Assembly: GCA_038207585.1 (NCBI GenBank)
Contig: JBBQZP010000003.1
Span: 108,249-172,248 of the forward strand
Length of the DNA stretch: 64,000 nucleotides
DNA from: JBBQZP01 sp038207585
GTDB lineage: Bacteria; Pseudomonadota; Alphaproteobacteria; Rhodobacterales; Rhodobacteraceae
Reading direction: 5' to 3'
The notes beneath the pieces were generated by a model, which worked only from the letters and a program-made list of their open reading frames with translations, was not told the DNA's origin and searched no databases. Numbering within the stretch: position 1 is the first letter of the stretch; each line of letters begins with the position of its first letter. A program made the position numbers and the translations under genes. Below are positions 25,298 through 33,524 of this stretch, piece after piece.

Positions 25298-26160
25298 CGC
25301 TTCTGGCTTTGCCGCATCCGGAACCGGGCGCGGTCTTCTTCGGAATATTCGCCGATGCACTGCGGGCAGGACACGCCTTCCTCAAAGTCCGGGGCTGATT
25401 TAGCCTCGGGTGCGACCGGACGCCCGCAGGCGTGGCACTGGGTGTAGGGTCCGGGCGTCAGGCCGTGGCCAACCGATACCCGGCCATCAAAAACATAACA
25501 TTCCCCTTGCCACATGCTTCCATCCTGCGGCACATCTTCCAGATATTGCAGGATGCCGCCCTTCAGGTGAAACACATCCTCCACCCCCTGCCCGATCAAG
25601 TAATTCGTCGATTTCTCGCACCGGATACCGCCCGTGCAGAACATTGCGATCCGTTTGCCTGCAAAGCGCGCCTTGTTGGCCTGCCACCACGCCGGAAACT
25701 CTCCAAACGCGGCTGTTTCAGGGTTCACAGCACCGTCAAACGTGCCGATCGCCACCTCGTAGCCATTGCGCGTATCAATCACCGCCACATCCGGCGCAGA
25801 AATCAGCGCGTTCCACTCGTCGGGCGGCACATGCGTGCCCACCCGCGCTGTCGGATCAACATCCGGCTCGCCCATCGTCACAATCTCACGCTTCAGGCGC
25901 ACTTTCATGCGGGCGAACGGGCGGGTCTCAGCGTGGCTTTCTTTCCATTCCAACGCCGCACAACCGGGAAGCGCGCGCAGATGCGCCAGAACCGCGAAGA
26001 TCCCTTCGCGAGGCCCTGCGATGGTGCCGTTCACCCCTTCGTTCGCCAACAGAATCGACCCCGAAACACTTTGCGCGCGGCACAGCGCCAGAAGGCCCGG
26101 CCGCAATGCAGACGGGTCGGGAAACCGGGTGAAATGATAAAAGGCAGCGACGGTCAGCAT
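25294..26160 (-). CDS. trhO: tRNA uridine(34) hydroxylase, rhodanese-like
   Basis: A member of the YceA/UPF0176 family (TrhO), which hydroxylates U34 of several tRNAs in an O2-dependent way. From the ATG at 26160 it has 288 residues. The N-terminal UPF0176 part (FYHFTRFPD, GSILLANEGVNGTIAG) is followed by a rhodanese domain with the active-site loop FCTGGIRCEKST. The C-terminal region has a CxxC pair twice (CHACGRP, CPQCIGE), a probable zinc knuckle. The start has only a weak ribosome binding site, and its position is less sure than the identity. Confidence 0.92.
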   Translation of the reverse strand: MLTVAAFYHFTRFPDPSALRPGLLALCRAQSVSGSILLANEGVNGTIAGPREGIFAVLAHLRALPGCAALEWKESHAETRPFARMKVRLKREIVTMGEPDVDPTARVGTHVPPDEWNALISAPDVAVIDTRNGYEVAIGTFDGAVNPETAAFGEFPAWWQANKARFAGKRIAMFCTGGIRCEKSTNYLIGQGVEDVFHLKGGILQYLEDVPQDGSMWQGECYVFDGRVSVGHGLTPGPYTQCHACGRPVAPEAKSAPDFEEGVSCPQCIGEYSEEDRARFRMRQSQKR

Positions 26161-26261
26161 GGGCAAAGTCTTTGCAACCCTGCGCCCTCCTTTGCAAGGG
26201 GGGCATTGACGCAAGCGGACCCGCCCCTTACCCAAGTTGTTGAACCGTAACGGAGACGCAG

Positions 26262-26870
26262 ATGGCCCCGACCGCAGACGCCCTGATTGTGATCGACGTG
26301 CAGAACGACTTCTGCCCCGGCGGCGCTTTGGCGGTGGCGGGCGGCGATCAGATCGTGGCGGGCATCAACGCGCTGATGATCGACGCACCGGTGCGCGTTC
26401 TGACGCAGGATTGGCACCCCGCCGATCATTCGTCCTTCGCAGCCAATCATCCGGGGGCAGAGCCGTTCAGCCTGATCGACATGCCCTACGGTCCGCAGGT
26501 TCTGTGGCCCGTGCATTGCGTTCAAGGCTCTGCCGGGGCTGCCTTTCACTCGGACTTGGCAGTGAACCGTGCCGACATGATCATCCGCAAGGGCTTTCGC
26601 CCCGCGATCGACAGCTATTCCGCATTTTTCGAGAATGACCACACAACCCCGACCGGGCTTGAGGGGTATCTGCGCGAACGGGGCGTGACTTCTCTGGTTC
26701 TGACCGGCCTAGCCACCGATTTCTGCGTCGGTTTTTCGGCGCTGGATGCGGCGCGTCTGGGCTTTGGCGTGACGGTGCGGATGGATCTGTGCCGCGCGAT
26801 TGATCTGAATGGATCGCTGGCCGACATGCTGCGCCAGATGCAAACCGCCGGTGTGCGGATCGAGGGTTAG
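26262..26870 (+). CDS. pncA: Nicotinamidase
   Basis: Hydrolyses nicotinamide to nicotinate for NAD salvage. ATG at 26262 follows GGAGACGCA; 202 residues. The catalytic triad is D12 (IDVQNDF), K110 (IIRKGF) and C155 (LATDFCVGF). Metal ligands D50 and H52 (QDWHPADH) and H85 (WPVHC) are in place. The pncB ATG follows the stop codon directly, so the two salvage steps are made together. Confidence 0.96.
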   Translation: MAPTADALIVIDVQNDFCPGGALAVAGGDQIVAGINALMIDAPVRVLTQDWHPADHSSFAANHPGAEPFSLIDMPYGPQVLWPVHCVQGSAGAAFHSDLAVNRADMIIRKGFRPAIDSYSAFFENDHTTPTGLEGYLRERGVTSLVLTGLATDFCVGFSALDAARLGFGVTVRMDLCRAIDLNGSLADMLRQMQTAGVRIEG

Positions 26871-28163
26871 ATGGTCGATATCGCTACACGCGTCTGGAAC
26901 CATAAGTGGAAGATCGACCCGATCGTGCGGTCACTGATCGACACCGATTTTTACAAGCTGCTGATGTGCCAGTCGGTGTTTCGCAACCGCCGCGATACGC
27001 AGGTTGAATTCAGCCTGATCAATCGCACCAAACGCATTCGCCTTGCCGAACTGGTGGATGAAGGAGAGTTGCGCGAACAACTTGACCATATCCGCACGCT
27101 GCGACTGTCACGGGGCGAGTCGACCTTTCTGCGCGGCAATACGTTCTACGGCAAACGCCAGATGTTCCGCCCAGATTTCATGGAATGGTTCGAGGCATTG
27201 CAACTGCCACCCTACCATCTGGAAAAGCGCGATGGCCAATATGAACTGACGTTCACAGGCACTTGGCCCGAGGTTATGCTGTGGGAAATTCCCGCCCTCG
27301 CCGTGCTGATGGAACTGCGCAGCCGCGCGGTGCTGGAGCGGATGCAGCGGTTCGAACTGCAGGTTCTCTACGCGCGCGGGATGACGAAGCTATGGGAAAA
27401 GATCGAGCATCTGCGCGGGCTTGAAGGCTTGCGCATCGCCGATTTCGGCACCCGGCGGCGGCATTCGTTTCTGTGGCAGGATTGGTGCGTGCAGGCCATG
27501 CTGGAAGGGTTGCCGGGCAAATTCACCGGCACCTCGAACTGTCTGATCGCCATGCGCCGCGAGGCCGAAGCGATTGGCACGAACGCACACGAACTGCCGA
27601 TGGTCTATTCCGCACTGGCCAATTCCGACGCCGAACTGGCGCAAGCGCCGTATCAGGTTCTGGCCGACTGGCACGAAGAACACGATGGCAATCTGCGCAT
27701 CATCCTGCCCGATACCTACGGAACCGAAGGCTTTTTGCGCAACGCCCCCGATTGGCTCAGCAAATGGACCGGCATCCGCATCGACAGCGGCGACCCCGCC
27801 ACGCAGGCCGAGGTTGCGATCCGCTGGTGGCAAAGCCGGGGTGAAGATCCACGCGAGAAACTGGTGATCTTTTCCGACGGGCTTGATGTCGAGAAGATAG
27901 CCGAACTTCACCGGCAATTCACTGGCCGGGTGAAGGTATCCTTTGGCTGGGGCACGATGTTGACAAACGATTTCAGGGGCTTGGTGCCCGATGACGCGCT
28001 GGCCCCGTTCAGCCTTGTGTGCAAGGCGGTTTCGGCGAACGGGCGACCCACGGTCAAACTGAGCGATAATCCCGAAAAGGCGATGGGTCCGGCGGATGAG
28101 ATTGCGCGCTACAAGCGGGTGTTCGGCGTGGGGGCGCAGGCGGCTCAGCCGGTTGTCGTCTGA
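26871..28163 (+). CDS. pncB: Nicotinate phosphoribosyltransferase
   Basis: Joins nicotinate to PRPP to give nicotinate mononucleotide. A 430-residue protein with the family start IVRSLIDTDFYKLLMCQ, the active-site segments FGTRRRHSF and GTSNCLIA, and RIDSGDP near residue 305 for the phosphoribosyl group. It begins immediately after the pncA stop codon and overlaps the convergent kinase gene by 19 bp at its 3' end. Confidence 0.96.
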   Translation: MVDIATRVWNHKWKIDPIVRSLIDTDFYKLLMCQSVFRNRRDTQVEFSLINRTKRIRLAELVDEGELREQLDHIRTLRLSRGESTFLRGNTFYGKRQMFRPDFMEWFEALQLPPYHLEKRDGQYELTFTGTWPEVMLWEIPALAVLMELRSRAVLERMQRFELQVLYARGMTKLWEKIEHLRGLEGLRIADFGTRRRHSFLWQDWCVQAMLEGLPGKFTGTSNCLIAMRREAEAIGTNAHELPMVYSALANSDAELAQAPYQVLADWHEEHDGNLRIILPDTYGTEGFLRNAPDWLSKWTGIRIDSGDPATQAEVAIRWWQSRGEDPREKLVIFSDGLDVEKIAELHRQFTGRVKVSFGWGTMLTNDFRGLVPDDALAPFSLVCKAVSANGRPTVKLSDNPEKAMGPADEIARYKRVFGVGAQAAQPVVV

Positions 28164-29089
28164 CCCATCACGCGGGCCGACACCAAGATCGCGCGGGCGA
28201 TATGGCTGGCGTGAACCGGGTGGTCGGGCGGCAATCGCGGTGCGGCCCAGCCCACCGACGCAAGGCAGCGCGCCATTGTGAACAGATCTACGGTTTCAAT
28301 ATCGGCGATGCGGCGTGTCTGATACCCCGCAATCAAAGCTGCGCGCAAATCGGTGAAATTCGGCTGATAGATATCCTGCGAAAGCACGGTGCCCAGATCG
28401 TAGTGCCGAAAGCCCATACCTGAGTCGTCGAAATCAATCAGTGAAAGTGAACGCCCTTTCACAATGACATTTTCTCGCAGCACGTCGGCATGGATCGGGC
28501 CGAAGTTTGTTGGATCGGATGGCAACGCGATCAAACGTTGGCGAAGGAATTTGCGGGCCCTTTGCATGTGCCCGGCTTGATCTGCGTTTAGAATTGGATG
28601 CTCCCAGAACCGCCCCCAGAACGGCGTATCTCCCGTCAGCCCATCCACATCCCAACGCGGGCGGGTGAAGGTTTCGGGCAGGGTCAAACGGTCTGTTGCA
28701 TCGTGCATTTGCGCTACAAGCACACCCAGCGCGTGATGGCGTTCGGCCTGATCCTGCAATGTTCCAGCAAGCGGCACGCCTGCCTCACCCAGCGCCTCAC
28801 CCTCGATCCATCGGATTGCAGAGGCGAACCGACCCGACGAAAGTTGCACCAGAAGATCGCCTGACACCGCCGCAAGTGGCGTCGAAACCGGAACGCCTTC
28901 GCCCGCCAACGCATCGCACCACCACAGTTCCGACCGGATCGCGGCGGCCTCTTGATACCCAGCGCGATGCAGGCGCAGCGCCGCCCGCCCGCCCGGCACG
29001 CGCATCTCATACACCGCATTTTCACGCGCACGGATCAGACGGAGGCCGCCACCTTTCCAATGCGCGGCGGCCTCTACTGCTTCGATCAT
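28145..29089 (-). CDS. APH-family small-molecule kinase (hydroxylysine kinase-like)
   Basis: A 314-residue protein of the aminoglycoside/choline kinase fold. The N-lobe has RARENAVYEMR and the catalytic loop reads IHADVLRENVIV (the HxDxxxxN pattern), followed by the metal-binding LIDFDDSG. Its start overlaps the stop of the class III PLP enzyme as ATGA. That partner resembles the AGXT2L phospholyases, which in animals work after hydroxylysine kinase, and in some bacteria are fused to an APH domain. The pair therefore suggests phosphorylation of an amino alcohol (hydroxylysine or ethanolamine class) followed by elimination. Substrate unproven. Confidence 0.8.
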   Translation of the reverse strand: MIEAVEAAAHWKGGGLRLIRARENAVYEMRVPGGRAALRLHRAGYQEAAAIRSELWWCDALAGEGVPVSTPLAAVSGDLLVQLSSGRFASAIRWIEGEALGEAGVPLAGTLQDQAERHHALGVLVAQMHDATDRLTLPETFTRPRWDVDGLTGDTPFWGRFWEHPILNADQAGHMQRARKFLRQRLIALPSDPTNFGPIHADVLRENVIVKGRSLSLIDFDDSGMGFRHYDLGTVLSQDIYQPNFTDLRAALIAGYQTRRIADIETVDLFTMARCLASVGWAAPRLPPDHPVHASHIARAILVSARVMGQTTTG

Positions 29090-30363
29090 CGCGGAATCGG
29101 CATGCAGCGCAATTCGTCCTCGATCGCATCGGCCAACATATCGGCGTTTTCGATTGAGAACGGCATCGGCGGGCGAATTTTCAGCGTGTTCATCGCCCGC
29201 CCAATCCGGTTCAGGATAAACCCGCGCGCGACCAGTCGTTCAACCAGATCAGCGGCAAAATCGGTCGCGGTGGTCATTGCATCGTCCAGCACAAACTCCA
29301 CCCCCGCAAACAATCCGGTTGCCCGGACATCGGCCAGAAGCGGATGTTTCAAATTCTGCAAGCGATTGAAAAGATGTGCAGAAACTAGATCAGCATTGGC
29401 CTGCAAACCCTCCGCCTCCATCACATCCAGCACAGCCATGCTGGCCGCTGCAGACACCGGATTACCGCCGAACGTGTTGAAATAGCCGAATGCGTTGCGA
29501 AAAGCCGCCATCACCTGCGGTGTGGCAAGCGTGGCCGCAACCGGATGGCCGTTCGCCATCGGCTTGCCCACCGTCACGATATCGGGTGCAAAACCAAGGT
29601 GGTCATGGCCCCAGAAATGGCTGCCTGTGCGACCGAAACCGGGTTGGACCTCATCGGAAATCACCAGACCGCCAGCCGTACGGATATGGGCGATGGTGGC
29701 GTCAAGGCAGCCTTTCGTAACTGACGGCAGCCCTTCGTTGGCAAAGACGGGGCACAGCATCATGCCGGAAAAGCCGAATTCCGATGCTTCAAGTTCGGCA
29801 ATCGCCGTGGCCACGTTCCGGGCGAAAGCCTGCCACTGACCGGCGGTATTGCCGCCCACCGGGCGCAAGCTGTCGGGTGCGGGCACCAGGCGCACATTTG
29901 GTGCACGCCCCCCAATGGGCGGGCGGCGTGAGGACAGTTGCGAGGTTGCGGCGGTGTTGCCGTGATAGGTGTTGTCGGTCGCGATGATCCCGGTCTTGCC
30001 AGTAACCGCCTGTGCCATACGCAACGCCAGATCATTCGCCTCAGACCCGGTGCAGCACATGATCGCCTGCGAAATACTGTGGTCCAGCGTGGCCGTCAGC
30101 CGCTCGATATAATCCAACACAAGGTCGTGCAGATACCGCGTATGGGTGTTCAGAACGGCGGCCTGCGCGGCGATAGCCTCAACCACCTTCGGGTGACAAT
30201 GGCCCACATGGGCGACGTTGTTGTAACAATCGAGATAGCGCTTTCCATTCGCATCCCAAAGCCAAACGCCCTGCCCGCGCACAATGTGAACGGGCGTTCG
30301 GTAAAAGGTCGGGACGTTCGGGCCCATCAGACGAGCGCGGCGGTCGGTCAGGGATTCAGTCAT
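29086..30363 (-). CDS. Class III PLP enzyme of the AGXT2L (phospholyase) type
   Basis: A 425-residue fold-type I PLP protein. The N-terminal region YLDCYNNVAHVGHCHPKV is nearly identical in pattern to human AGXT2L1/AGXT2L2, which are not transaminases but eliminate phosphate and ammonia from phosphoethanolamine or phosphohydroxylysine. Other landmarks are TGSEANDLALR, ISDEVQPGFGRTG and the PLP lysine in VTVGKPMANGHPV. Automatic annotation would usually call it an aminotransferase. It sits between arfB and the APH kinase with 4-nt overlaps on both sides. Confidence 0.85.
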   Translation of the reverse strand: MTESLTDRRARLMGPNVPTFYRTPVHIVRGQGVWLWDANGKRYLDCYNNVAHVGHCHPKVVEAIAAQAAVLNTHTRYLHDLVLDYIERLTATLDHSISQAIMCCTGSEANDLALRMAQAVTGKTGIIATDNTYHGNTAATSQLSSRRPPIGGRAPNVRLVPAPDSLRPVGGNTAGQWQAFARNVATAIAELEASEFGFSGMMLCPVFANEGLPSVTKGCLDATIAHIRTAGGLVISDEVQPGFGRTGSHFWGHDHLGFAPDIVTVGKPMANGHPVAATLATPQVMAAFRNAFGYFNTFGGNPVSAAASMAVLDVMEAEGLQANADLVSAHLFNRLQNLKHPLLADVRATGLFAGVEFVLDDAMTTATDFAADLVERLVARGFILNRIGRAMNTLKIRPPMPFSIENADMLADAIEDELRCMPIPR

Positions 30364-30782
30364 TCGTCCTCGATCACTTTGCCGCGCGCAGCCTTCACCT
30401 CGCCGCGCACCGATTTGGCCGCAAGCCTGCGGCGTTGGCTGCCCCAGGTCGGCTTCGTCGCAATGCGCCGCTTGGGAGCGACAAGCGCTGCTCGCACCAG
30501 TTCCGCCAGCCGTTCCATCGCAAGCTCGCGGTTGCGCGCCTGACTGCGGGTTTCTTCAGCGCGGATCACGATGGCGCCCTCAAGTGTCCAGCGCCGCCCA
30601 GCCAGACGCTTCAATCGCCCCTTGACGGCAGGCGTCAGATTGGGCGAACGCTCTGCCTCGAACCGCAGTTCGACGGCGGTTTCAACCTTGTTCACATTCT
30701 GCCCACCGGGGCCGGAAGATCGCGAAAAACTTTCCGAAAGCTCCCAGTCCGCAAGGGTTATCTGATCATTGATCCGCAGCAT
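30360..30782 (-). CDS. arfB: Ribosome-rescue peptidyl-tRNA hydrolase ArfB
   Basis: Releases peptides from ribosomes stalled on messages without a stop codon. A 140-residue protein with the catalytic GGQ at residues 26-28 (SSGPGGQNVNKV) in a release-factor-like domain, then a basic C-terminal tail rich in Lys/Arg (APKRRIATKP, QRRRLAAKSVRGEVKAARGK) that enters the mRNA channel. It heads the arfB-AGXT2L-kinase unit, with its stop overlapping the next ATG. Confidence 0.95.
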   Translation of the reverse strand: MLRINDQITLADWELSESFSRSSGPGGQNVNKVETAVELRFEAERSPNLTPAVKGRLKRLAGRRWTLEGAIVIRAEETRSQARNRELAMERLAELVRAALVAPKRRIATKPTWGSQRRRLAAKSVRGEVKAARGKVIEDE

Positions 30783-30835
30783 TTCCGCAATCTAGCCGCT
30801 TGGCCCCGAAACGGAAAGCGGCTGCGGAAAGAGAG

Positions 30836-30863
30836 AAAAGGTCGCCTGTGTGGGCGACCTTTT
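30836..30863 (-). terminator. Strong hairpin terminator downstream of yhhQ
   Basis: A perfect 11-bp stem (AAAAGGTCGCC and GGCGACCTTTT, 6-nt loop), read on the minus strand, ends in TTTTCTCTCTTT. It lies about 200 nt after the yhhQ stop codon, so it would end either a long 3' UTR or a separate small transcript. Confidence 0.8.
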
Positions 30864-31052
30864 CCGAGTTTCAGGAGATGAGCCAGTTAGGAAACTGCCC
30901 AATCATCGGTTCGTTTACCAAGGGATTGCCCTTAGAAAACACCCCCCATGACTGTCCCGACACGTCTCTCCAATATCACTCTCGACACTGGATCACCTCC
31001 TTTCAATGGGTTGCCTGTAATGACAGGTTGCCACAGATTTTGTGTTTGTCAA
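30864..31052 (-). ncRNA. Possible small transcript with a very strong Shine-Dalgarno sequence and an 18-codon ORF
   Basis: After the yhhQ stop codon (31059) the minus strand has TTGACA (31052-31047), a direct repeat GGCAACC flanking the hairpin CCTGT/ACAGG, then GAAAGGAGGTGATCCAG (31004-30988). That sequence is the exact complement of 17 nt at the 3' end of 16S rRNA. A GTG at 30988 opens an 18-codon ORF ending at 30932. Then a short hairpin (AAGGG/CCCTT) and the terminator at 30836-30863 follow. No clear -10 box is seen. It may be a small RNA, a peptide gene or just the yhhQ 3' UTR. I do not recognise it. Confidence 0.3.
30932..30988 (-). CDS. Candidate 18-residue peptide behind a near-perfect Shine-Dalgarno
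   Basis: GTG at 30988 lies only 6 nt after GGAGGT and encodes (M)SRVILERRVGTVMGGVF, then TAA. The peptide is basic in the middle and ends hydrophobic. The spacing between GGAGGT and the start is good, and the complementarity to 16S rRNA is far longer than any other site in the window. Without comparative data the peptide cannot be told from chance. Confidence 0.3.
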   Translation of the reverse strand: MSRVILERRVGTVMGGVF

Positions 31053-31058
31053 AAGTTT

Positions 31059-31682
31059 TTACGCTATCCGTGCCGTCATTTTGGCGACGATCAGCCGGAA
31101 TGGCAAAAGCGCGACAATTGCGAGGGTCAATTTGACGCCCCAATCCGCCACCGCGAGTGACATCCACAAGGGCGCAACGGGGCCAAAGCCAAGCATCGGC
31201 AAGGCCTCATTGGCCCAGGCAACGTCGTTTGACGGCTCCAGAAACGCCAGGGTCAACGAGAACGCCGTGGTGAAAAAGATCGCCGTATCAAGCGTTGCGC
31301 CAAACAGGGTGGACACAAGCGGAGCACGCCACCACGCACGGCCGCGCAGACGGTCGAAGATGGTGATGTCCAGCAATTGCGCACACAAAAACGCCAGCCC
31401 CGACCCCATCGCGATGCGCAATGATACCAGCGGCCCGAATTCGCCCATGATCTGTGTGCCGATCAAGGAACAGGCGGCCCCGGTGACAAATCCGGCAATC
31501 ACGACACGCCGAGCTGCCGCAGGGCCGTAGACGCGGTTCATCACATCGGTGACCAGAAAAGCAAACGGGTAGGTGAACGCCCCCCACGTCAGCCATTGGC
31601 CATACAGAAACTGAACAAGGATGTTCGAGGCCACAACGATTGCGGCCATGGCAAGGATGCCGGGCAGGTAAGTGCGGGTCAT
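31059..31682 (-). CDS. yhhQ: Queuosine precursor transporter (YhhQ/VUT family)
   Basis: A 207-residue inner-membrane protein with about six hydrophobic segments (LAMAAIVVASNILVQFLYG first). The conserved family features are FAFLVTDVMNRVYGPAAARR, MGSGLAFLCAQLLDITIFDRLR and STLFGATLDTAIFF. Members take up queuosine precursors such as preQ0/preQ1 (E. coli YhhQ). I looked for a preQ1 riboswitch in the 82 nt upstream and did not find a convincing one. Confidence 0.9.
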   Translation of the reverse strand: MTRTYLPGILAMAAIVVASNILVQFLYGQWLTWGAFTYPFAFLVTDVMNRVYGPAAARRVVIAGFVTGAACSLIGTQIMGEFGPLVSLRIAMGSGLAFLCAQLLDITIFDRLRGRAWWRAPLVSTLFGATLDTAIFFTTAFSLTLAFLEPSNDVAWANEALPMLGFGPVAPLWMSLAVADWGVKLTLAIVALLPFRLIVAKMTARIA

Positions 31683-31764
31683 GTCACATTCCGTTTTTAC
31701 AAGGTCGCGGAGACTTGGCCCCCGAAATGGGGACGGCGCGACTTACGCCCGTTCCGACTTTGCG

Positions 31765-32661
31765 TCAACCGGGAACGCGGTATTCAACGATCTGGGTCTG
31801 CTGGAAGAACCGGAAATTATCGTCTGAAATCATGGTCAGCCGCAGGGCCCCACTGGCATCACGCCAGACCGAAAGCCCCTCAAGATTGTCATGCTGGCCG
31901 GTGCGGGATTCGAGCACGACCTGACCCTTTCCGATGGCGGTTTTCGTCAGGCCGAACCGGCGCACCCGGCTCGAAAAACCCAAAAGCCCGTGAAACGCGC
32001 GTTCCAGCACATAAAGCCGCCCGTCGGGGCCAACGGCAGCATCGCTGATCAGATAATCGCCGATCCGGGGAATGGAAAAGGGCTGGTCCCATTTGCCATC
32101 CCTGAACCGGTAAATCGGAAACGGATGGTCCAAAGCACCTGACCGTTCCGGCATCGTGTAAATCCAGCCGCGTTGGTCGACCGCCAGTGATTCCAAAGAC
32201 GAATTGCGCTGCATCGCCCGAAATCCCTTCGCGCGCGGCATCGTCGTGGCGGGGCCATCCAACGTGGCATAGCGGCGCACCATCGCCGGACCCTCGGACG
32301 AGATATAGATCGTGCCGTCCGCGGCAATCGCAAGGCCTTCAGTATCAATCCGGGCCGTTGAAGGTTTTTCATCGGGCGCGCGCTGCAAACCCGCGATCGG
32401 ATCGGCCGTCACGGCCATGACAACGCCCGCCGCATCGCGAACCAGGTGCCCCTTTGTCCATGCCCCAGCATCCGAAACGACCGTAAAGTTGGCCCCGTCC
32501 GCCTCGACATGAATGCCGGACAGACCGCCGAACTTCGGATCGGTAGAACGCCAGACAAAGCTTCCAACAAGGTCCGCAGGCTGTTGCGGAATGGCTGTGC
32601 CCGACGCAACGAGAAGCAGCGCAAGCGCTGCGATTACTTGGACGCGAGAACGTTTTGGCAT
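31765..32661 (-). CDS. Exported esterase-like phytase-family protein
   Basis: From the ATG at 32661 the protein has 298 residues and starts with a probable signal peptide (MPKRSRVQVIAALALLLVASGTA). The body is a beta-propeller-type domain of the esterase-like activity of phytase family (GGLSGIHVEADGANFTVVSDAG, DTEGLAIAADGTIYISSEG, NLEGLSVWRD). It overlaps the end of mepA by 28 nt and is probably co-transcribed with it. A longer frame to 32769 was rejected for lack of a ribosome binding site and no signal sequence at its start. Actual substrate unknown. Confidence 0.8.
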   Translation of the reverse strand: MPKRSRVQVIAALALLLVASGTAIPQQPADLVGSFVWRSTDPKFGGLSGIHVEADGANFTVVSDAGAWTKGHLVRDAAGVVMAVTADPIAGLQRAPDEKPSTARIDTEGLAIAADGTIYISSEGPAMVRRYATLDGPATTMPRAKGFRAMQRNSSLESLAVDQRGWIYTMPERSGALDHPFPIYRFRDGKWDQPFSIPRIGDYLISDAAVGPDGRLYVLERAFHGLLGFSSRVRRFGLTKTAIGKGQVVLESRTGQHDNLEGLSVWRDASGALRLTMISDDNFRFFQQTQIVEYRVPG

Positions 32662-33524
32662 TGCGCGGGCAGATCGGCCATTGTGTATTCGCGCGATGTT
32701 TTCTTGCGCGGCGCAGGTTTGGCGGGTTTCTTCGAGGGTTTCGGCGGGTTCAGATAATCTGTCACCCACCAGTTCAGAGTCTCATCGCAGCCTGATCCGC
32801 CTTTTGACAATTCAGACACTGTCGGACTTTGTGTCTGACACTGCTTTGATCCCTTGGGGCATTTCAATCGCACATGAAAATGCGTGTCGTGTCCATAGAT
32901 CGGACGAATTTTCTGCAGCCATGATTTGTCAGACGCCTTGGCGGTGCGGCACATCTCGATCTTGACGGCGGCGGCCACAAAAATGCGGTCGACGCGCGAG
33001 TCAGAGGCCGCCGCCTGCATCAGGCGGGCATGGCTTTGGGTCCAGTTCGCGGTGATACGGCGCTGATCAGACGAACGCACGGGAATGGACGAGATACTTT
33101 CCCGTTCAGACCGGCTCAGGTTCAGACGCGGCGGCGGCAGCATCCAGACATCCGCATCCAGCCCGATCTGATGGCTTGCGTGCCCCGAGGTCATCGGCCC
33201 GCCGCGCGGCTGGCTCATGTCACCGATGTAAAGCCCCTTCCAGCCTACCTTGGTGGCGGCGACCGAAAGCTGCTCCAGAAACTCCACCAGCTCCGGCTGG
33301 CCGAAATTGCGGTTGCGCGACAGGCGCATCGCCTGCCAGGTCGGCCCGGTTTCCGGCAGTTCGACCATACCCGCACCACAACCACGCGCATAGCTGCCGA
33401 CCGGCATGGATACCTGTTGCGACGGATCTTTCTTGGCCCCGAAAAGCCGGTTTGCCAGCGGCTCGGCCACGGCAAATCCGGCCGTCAGAACCACCATTGC
33501 GACTGCAAGAACCGCCCGTTTCAT
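32634..33524 (-). CDS. mepA: Penicillin-insensitive murein endopeptidase
   Basis: Cleaves D-Ala-mDAP cross-links in periplasmic peptidoglycan. A 296-residue M74/LAS-type metallopeptidase with a signal peptide (MKRAVLAVAMVVLTAGFAVA). Zinc-site motifs are GHASHQIGLDADVW and HDTHFHVRLKC. Several Cys (CGAG, CRTA, CPKG, CQTQ, CDET) suggest disulfides. The C-terminal tail is Pro/Lys-rich (PPKPSKKPAKPAPRKKTS). It overlaps the UMF1 transporter gene upstream by 4 nt. Confidence 0.94.
   Translation of the reverse strand: MKRAVLAVAMVVLTAGFAVAEPLANRLFGAKKDPSQQVSMPVGSYARGCGAGMVELPETGPTWQAMRLSRNRNFGQPELVEFLEQLSVAATKVGWKGLYIGDMSQPRGGPMTSGHASHQIGLDADVWMLPPPRLNLSRSERESISSIPVRSSDQRRITANWTQSHARLMQAAASDSRVDRIFVAAAVKIEMCRTAKASDKSWLQKIRPIYGHDTHFHVRLKCPKGSKQCQTQSPTVSELSKGGSGCDETLNWWVTDYLNPPKPSKKPAKPAPRKKTSREYTMADLPAQCQNVLASK

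Noticed and set aside
30988..31004. A 16S rRNA 3'-end fragment on the plus strand
   Set aside because: Only 17 nt match; the bases on either side bear no resemblance to rRNA, and no rRNA, ITS or tRNA follows.
31683..31764. A preQ1 riboswitch upstream of yhhQ
   Set aside because: The leader has a GC hairpin and an A-run (GTAAAAACGG) but not the loop and A-tail pairing pattern of preQ1 class I.
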